DNA from: an uncultured Bacteroidota bacterium
GTDB lineage: Bacteria > Bacteroidota > Bacteroidia > 2-12-FULL-35-15
Direction of reading: 5' to 3'
NCBI GenBank assembly: GCA_903881065.1
Contig: CAIRRW010000124.1
Span: forward strand, 1 to 10,883
Length of the DNA stretch: 10,883 nt
The notes under the pieces are model-generated. The model did no database searches, was not told the DNA's origin, and was given only the letters and a program-made list of their open reading frames with translations. The position numbers and the translations under genes were made by a program. This document shows, one piece after another, positions 6,981 to 10,883 of the stretch. Every line of letters begins with the position of its first letter. Position 1 is the first letter of the stretch.

Positions 6981-7730
6981 TTAATCTTTAACACATCTTA
7001 TACTAAAACCATATGTTTTAGGTCCGTAATACCTAAATACATTTGCATTTTTATAATCGAGATATCGGTACCACGCACTGTTGTTTTCAGCTGTAGCTGT
7101 CCACCAGAACCCTGTTGAACCTTGCCCAGGATAGCCCCAGCTACCATCAAACATTCTGCATCCGTAAGCTTTAGCACTAAAACCACTTTCGTTGGTAGCC
7201 CATACAGAACCATAATCAGACCACCCGCCTATTGAACTTCTAATTACTTTTAATTTTTCGCCTTCATGCGAACCTCTCCAACCTGTATTATCTACATCTG
7301 CCGAACTCATTCCCAAATTCTGTTCGAGTTGTTTCCACTCGGCATCAGTTGGTATATGCCATCCTTTGGGGGCGATTCCTCGTGAATCATTTACAACATA
7401 CCAGTTATATAACACACCTATTATTGAATTTTGATTATCAAGATTGTTGCAATAAACGCCAGTTGTGAATTTACTCCAGGTAGTATCAAATGGAGGAGGA
7501 GGAACTGCATGAAGCGAAGTGCTGTCGCGGTACCTTGTTGATCTTAAATCTTCGGCCATCCACCATTGGTTGCCAATCTTTACTGTTTTATATTCTTTGC
7601 CATCAACATCCGATACCGAACCTGTTTCCTGCTCAGGTGTTGCTTCTTCTTTTTTCTTGCATCCATTAATAACAGTTGTCAATGTTAATAAAATGAATGT
7701 ATATCTTAGTATTTTTATCTTAGTTATCAT
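6981..7730 (-). CDS. FISUMP-domain lipoprotein
   Basis: This complete 249-residue protein carries a Fibrobacter succinogenes major paralogous domain (FISUMP, TIGR02145), a family of surface or secreted proteins of unclear function. A lipoprotein signal peptide ends in a lipobox with INGC, C24 being the lipidated cysteine. The domain runs from about 40 to 249 and shows the expected signatures: DGKEYKTVKIGNQWWMAEDL, a GVLYNWYVV segment, APKGWHIPTDAEWKQLE, the pair of FWWTATAE and WYRYLDY, and a C-terminal GFSIRCVKD. After C24 comes KKKEE, which resembles the positively and negatively charged export signals reported for surface lipoproteins of some Flavobacteriia, so surface exposure is plausible. 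Four prolines (76-80) sit in a loop following the N-terminal segment. It lies 6 bases after the T9SS cargo gene and 2 bases before the barrel gene, in the middle of the operon. Confidence 0.93.
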   Translation of the reverse strand: MITKIKILRYTFILLTLTTVINGCKKKEEATPEQETGSVSDVDGKEYKTVKIGNQWWMAEDLRSTRYRDSTSLHAVPPPPFDTTWSKFTTGVYCNNLDNQNSIIGVLYNWYVVNDSRGIAPKGWHIPTDAEWKQLEQNLGMSSADVDNTGWRGSHEGEKLKVIRSSIGGWSDYGSVWATNESGFSAKAYGCRMFDGSWGYPGQGSTGFWWTATAENNSAWYRYLDYKNANVFRYYGPKTYGFSIRCVKD

Positions 7731-7736
7731 TTGAAA

Positions 7737-9134
7737 TTAATTTTTCATAAATGATTTACTTGTTGGAACTCCACCAACATATACTCTCGCCATATATAAT
7801 CCGATATGCAGATTTGAAACATCAACTTCATTAGTTGTCGTGCCCGATAGTGTTCCTAATTCTCTGGTCAATACCAAAGTGCCGAATGAATCATATATTT
7901 CATATTTAATTTCCTGGTTTGTACCGGCTGAAATCTGTAAGGTCAAACTATTGCTTGCAGGATTAGGGTATAGACTAAAACCGGATTGGCTGCTGATACC
8001 GGGACACACCAGACTAATATCCCTGTCATTACATTTACCAGGATAGCAACATAAATTCTGAATGTGATAGTTTGCATTAGGATCATAATTGCATGCAAGT
8101 GTATCCATACAGCCAAAAACAATCCGGGTGTGGCAAGAATCCTGACTCGCACATTGCAGGCTGGCATTGTACTCAAGGAAATTAGGATCCTGACATCCGC
8201 ATTGCTGGGCATCAGGCGGAAATTTTAGAATCCCTAACACTGTAGTATCTCTTCCTACACTATCACAAATGCCGGCAGAGGCAACATAATTTAAATAATG
8301 TCCAGTATTAACTCCTCCAGTTGAATCAACTAATTCTAAATTTATCTTAAATGTCAGTTGTCCTTTAGTTGTAAGTTGTGCTACAAGAACTTTATGCCCT
8401 GTTGCTGCATTTCCACTTACTCCATTATTTTGCTGAAGATAACCTATTGTACTTCTAAATTGAGAACCAACTCTACTATTTCCAAATACTGTAGTATCAG
8501 GGGAACCTGATTGAGTGACATCTATAAATCCACTGTTTGACCATGTCCCTAATATTTCATTTGTAGGTACCATTCCATCCGATGTGTCAACAGGTACCCC
8601 TGCTGCCGTATCGTTATTTCTGATAATACCACCTGCAATTCCAGAAGTTCCTCCGCTATTATGCGTACCACCAATAAATGAACCATCAAAATCTTCGGAT
8701 TTCAATACACCTGTATAAGATGTGCCAACTGTACCAACTGCTGCAGAACCTAAAGTTAGCCAACTGTCCAATGCTATTGTTGGTTTGCTTGAGAATCTAC
8801 TCTTAGGAATAAGATACCCAAAATAGTAGGTTGAATAATAAATGTGATTGAAAAAATTAGCAGTACTTAAGAATTCTAATGGATGACAAGAGGTACCATA
8901 TATTTTATGAATTTTATATCCCGAATCTACTTGCACATACACTCTGTAAGTTATAGATCCGACAGGTAAAAATGGTGAGGCATAGGAAGGATTTGTCTGA
9001 TAATTGATACTATCAGTTGCATCCAGAGAATCCGACACATAATACTTTTCAACTATTACATTGCGTATTTGTGCTGTACTTGTTTTTGAAAGAAACAAGA
9101 AAGAAAGTAAAAATAGGTATATTACTCGTTTCAT
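7737..9134 (-). CDS. T9SS-secreted protein with cysteine-rich GCxD repeats and type A sorting domain
   Basis: This complete 465-residue protein is probably exported by the type IX system. The signal peptide is 1-22 (LFLLSFLFL, then STAQ). Residues 25-307 form the same N-terminal domain as in the 1157-residue protein: NVIVEKYYV, LPVGSITYRVY, SGYKIHKIYGT, ALDSWLTLGSAA, TGVLKSED, NNDTAAGVPVDTSDG and KVLVAQLTTKGQLTFKINLEL. Residues 312-377 hold ten cysteines in two GC-type repeats, GCQDPNFLEYNASLQC and GCMDTLACNYDPNAN, a motif common in marine Bacteroidota surface proteins and probably disulphide-bonded. The T9SS type A sorting domain covers 385-465 (YPNP at 389-392, then strands and a basic tail). 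No catalytic residues are evident. It follows the TonB-dependent receptor gene by 49 bases and precedes the FISUMP gene by 6, so it probably heads or lies within that operon. A -7 motif in the 49-base gap was looked for and not found. Confidence 0.91.
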   Translation of the reverse strand: MKRVIYLFLLSFLFLSKTSTAQIRNVIVEKYYVSDSLDATDSINYQTNPSYASPFLPVGSITYRVYVQVDSGYKIHKIYGTSCHPLEFLSTANFFNHIYYSTYYFGYLIPKSRFSSKPTIALDSWLTLGSAAVGTVGTSYTGVLKSEDFDGSFIGGTHNSGGTSGIAGGIIRNNDTAAGVPVDTSDGMVPTNEILGTWSNSGFIDVTQSGSPDTTVFGNSRVGSQFRSTIGYLQQNNGVSGNAATGHKVLVAQLTTKGQLTFKINLELVDSTGGVNTGHYLNYVASAGICDSVGRDTTVLGILKFPPDAQQCGCQDPNFLEYNASLQCASQDSCHTRIVFGCMDTLACNYDPNANYHIQNLCCYPGKCNDRDISLVCPGISSQSGFSLYPNPASNSLTLQISAGTNQEIKYEIYDSFGTLVLTRELGTLSGTTTNEVDVSNLHIGLYMARVYVGGVPTSKSFMKN

Positions 9135-9183
9135 TATTTTGCTTAGTATGCCTGGTTATCTATTGTTTATTGTTATTCTTAAA

Positions 9184-10883
9184 CTAAATTTTATAGGTAA
9201 TACTTAATAAATAATTAGTTCCCCATCTATACTTATCATATATTACATTATACCCGTCATCAAATTTATATGCCCTTATAACAGGTGAATTCAAAATATC
9301 TTTAATTGTGAAACTTGCACTAAATTTTTTACCTAATTTTTTAGTCAGTTTAAAATCCAATTGATTTCTTGGCAATTCATAAATATCAGGCACCGATTTA
9401 TTATTGGAACCGATCACAAGTCTGGGACCTTGTATGTTATAACATACAGTAGCTGTAATTCCCAGTGTATCTGAGGTATAACTAAGAATTGCATTTATTA
9501 CATACGGCGCCTGTCCGAACATTGGTCGTTTTACCGTATCTTCATAATAAGTTACTACATTACTTCCAACTATTTCTTGACGTGTTCTTATGTATTCTGT
9601 GTATGATTTTACTAATGTAACATTTGCCCTAATTTCAAGCCCTTTTACAATACCTTTTCTTCCTTCCAACTCTATTCCTGTTACATTTGACTTATCCACA
9701 TTTTGCCAGTAAAATACATCACTTCTTTCCAATTCGATATGGTCTTTAAAGTCTTTATAAAAAACACTTAAAGAAATATTATCCTTATTTTTGAAAAAAG
9801 ATTCTATTCTGAAATCATAATTATTTACATGAGCAATTTTTAAATTTGGATTACCGGTAACATTGGTCTGCAATTCGTAATCGAAAGAAGTAATGTTTGA
9901 AAGCTCACGAATACTTGGGCGAGCAACACTCTGGCTGTAACCGGCACGCACATTTATTGGAGCATCTTCATTGCTGCGTATTTTATAAATTATTGTAGCA
10001 CTAGGTAAAAAACTTGTTTCATTTAATGTGCCAGGAGTAGCAGGCAATGTACCTGCCGCATAAAACCTCCGAGGGTCATCTGCTGAATAACCAAGCGAAT
10101 CAAATTTGGCTACATCAGTATACATATTGGTATACTCAACTCGAACTCCCCCAGATACACGTAAACGAGGAAAGACAGTATAATCAGCCATTACAAATGC
10201 AGCCTGTACTTTACTTCTTCCGAATGAATGATTAGTAGGGCTATTATCCAAATTATAATACCAATTTTGTGCACTATATGGCACACCGTTATTTGTGCCT
10301 GTTGAAATAGCAAACTGATCCAAATTTAAATAGCTATCAATATCATCATTTAATAATCTTGGTGCATATTCTCCTTTAGCTAAATAATACTGATACTGTT
10401 CAAATTTTTGTTTATCCGCTTGAAAAGCCCCACCGAATTTAAGCTTACGAGGCAAACCAGGTTTATTACCGATAGGCAACTCTGCACTTATTCGTGAATC
10501 AAATAGATTATCTGATAAATATCTATAAAATCTGTTTACAGGATAAGATCCTGGGTCAAGACTATAAGTATTTGTAGTTGTATTAGCATCATAAGTCAAA
10601 TATTTAAAATCCGGAGCATTACTATTTCCTTTAGTATAACTCGCATTCAAATCCAATTTTATTTTTGATGTGGGTAAATAATGTTCCGATTTAAATTGAT
10701 ACACCATCTGCTTTCTTGATTCATAAAACTGTGCTTTTGTTTCATTGTTTTTAATATTATCATAAGCACTCGTAGCTTTGTTTTCACCTGACAAATTAGG
10801 CATAAATAAAAGTGAAACTGTATTATTTGGATTAAATTTATAAGCAACATTTACCAATGCGCTCCATCCATTAGTTTCTTTAC
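9184..10883 (-). CDS. TonB-dependent receptor, C-terminal barrel part (5' end outside window)
   Basis: The frame stays open to the right edge, with KETNGWSA encoded before the TTG at 10855-10857, so the true start lies outside and only about 565 C-terminal residues are seen. They form the beta-barrel of an outer-membrane TonB-dependent receptor: the typical SQSVARPSIRELSN motif, TGNPNLKIAHVNNYDFRIE, FYKDFKDHIE, NVDKSNVTGIELEGRKGI, a FGQAPYVINAILSY strand, then ELPRNQLDFKLTKKLG and a terminal strand LLSITYKI. This class imports large or scarce ligands (siderophores, vitamins, glycans, peptides) using TonB energy; the plug, TonB box and any carboxypeptidase-like N-terminal domain would be upstream and are not visible, so the substrate cannot be stated. 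No SusD partner follows it. Instead a T9SS cargo gene starts 49 bases downstream, perhaps in the same transcript. Confidence 0.93.
   Translation of the reverse strand, partial: KETNGWSALVNVAYKFNPNNTVSLLFMPNLSGENKATSAYDNIKNNETKAQFYESRKQMVYQFKSEHYLPTSKIKLDLNASYTKGNSNAPDFKYLTYDANTTTNTYSLDPGSYPVNRFYRYLSDNLFDSRISAELPIGNKPGLPRKLKFGGAFQADKQKFEQYQYYLAKGEYAPRLLNDDIDSYLNLDQFAISTGTNNGVPYSAQNWYYNLDNSPTNHSFGRSKVQAAFVMADYTVFPRLRVSGGVRVEYTNMYTDVAKFDSLGYSADDPRRFYAAGTLPATPGTLNETSFLPSATIIYKIRSNEDAPINVRAGYSQSVARPSIRELSNITSFDYELQTNVTGNPNLKIAHVNNYDFRIESFFKNKDNISLSVFYKDFKDHIELERSDVFYWQNVDKSNVTGIELEGRKGIVKGLEIRANVTLVKSYTEYIRTRQEIVGSNVVTYYEDTVKRPMFGQAPYVINAILSYTSDTLGITATVCYNIQGPRLVIGSNNKSVPDIYELPRNQLDFKLTKKLGKKFSASFTIKDILNSPVIRAYKFDDGYNVIYDKYRWGTNYLLSITYKI

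Noticed and set aside
7943..8212. Minus-strand 89-codon frame inside the T9SS cargo gene
   Set aside because: It overlaps the cysteine-rich segment in another frame and shows no domain; the frame of the 465-residue protein contains clear domains throughout.
10855..10857. TTG as a start codon of the TonB-dependent receptor
   Set aside because: The frame is open upstream to the window edge and encodes barrel-like sequence; the gene is truncated by the edge and does not start here.

Overview
The window looks like chromosomal DNA of an AT-rich Bacteroidota (a Flavobacteriales-, Chitinophagales- or Cytophagales-like organism; the sequence alone does not settle the order). The evidence is two proteins with type IX secretion (T9SS) type A C-terminal sorting domains, a FISUMP-domain lipoprotein, a PorT-like outer-membrane barrel, a TonB-dependent receptor whose barrel carries typical motifs, A-rich leaders without Shine-Dalgarno sequences, and a Bacteroidota-type -7 promoter motif (TAnnTTTG). 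All seven genes are on the minus strand, so transcription runs from the right edge to the left edge.

Right block (10883 to 5676): a TonB-dependent receptor cut by the window edge is followed after 49 bases by a 465-residue T9SS cargo protein. Then come a FISUMP lipoprotein, a small outer-membrane barrel and a 182-residue secreted protein of unknown function, with gaps of only 6, 2 and 10 bases. The last four are almost certainly one operon and the receptor may belong to it. Every product carries, or is expected to carry, an export signal, so this is a set of envelope and surface proteins.

Centre (5400-5675): 276 bases of very AT-rich DNA without a gene. It holds one good -7 promoter element on the minus strand and otherwise no structure I can support.

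Left block (5399 to 1): a 606-residue secreted protein, probably a beta-helix, ends in a single cysteine-flanked dockerin-like calcium loop. After 36 bases comes a 1157-residue modular surface protein (shared N-terminal domain, three Ig-like repeats, cohesin-like domain, dockerin-like loops, second cohesin-like domain, T9SS sorting domain). A strong, symmetrical hairpin terminator closes the unit at 12-52.

The most interesting point is that the two T9SS proteins, in separate blocks, begin with the same roughly 270-residue domain, aligned without a gap from residue 25 to 81 and then joined to completely different C-terminal modules. I do not recognise this domain as a named family. A second lead is that cohesin-like and dockerin-like modules lie in adjacent genes, which could mean non-covalent assembly on the cell surface. 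I saw no CRISPR array, tRNA, rRNA, insertion sequence, defence system or phage gene.
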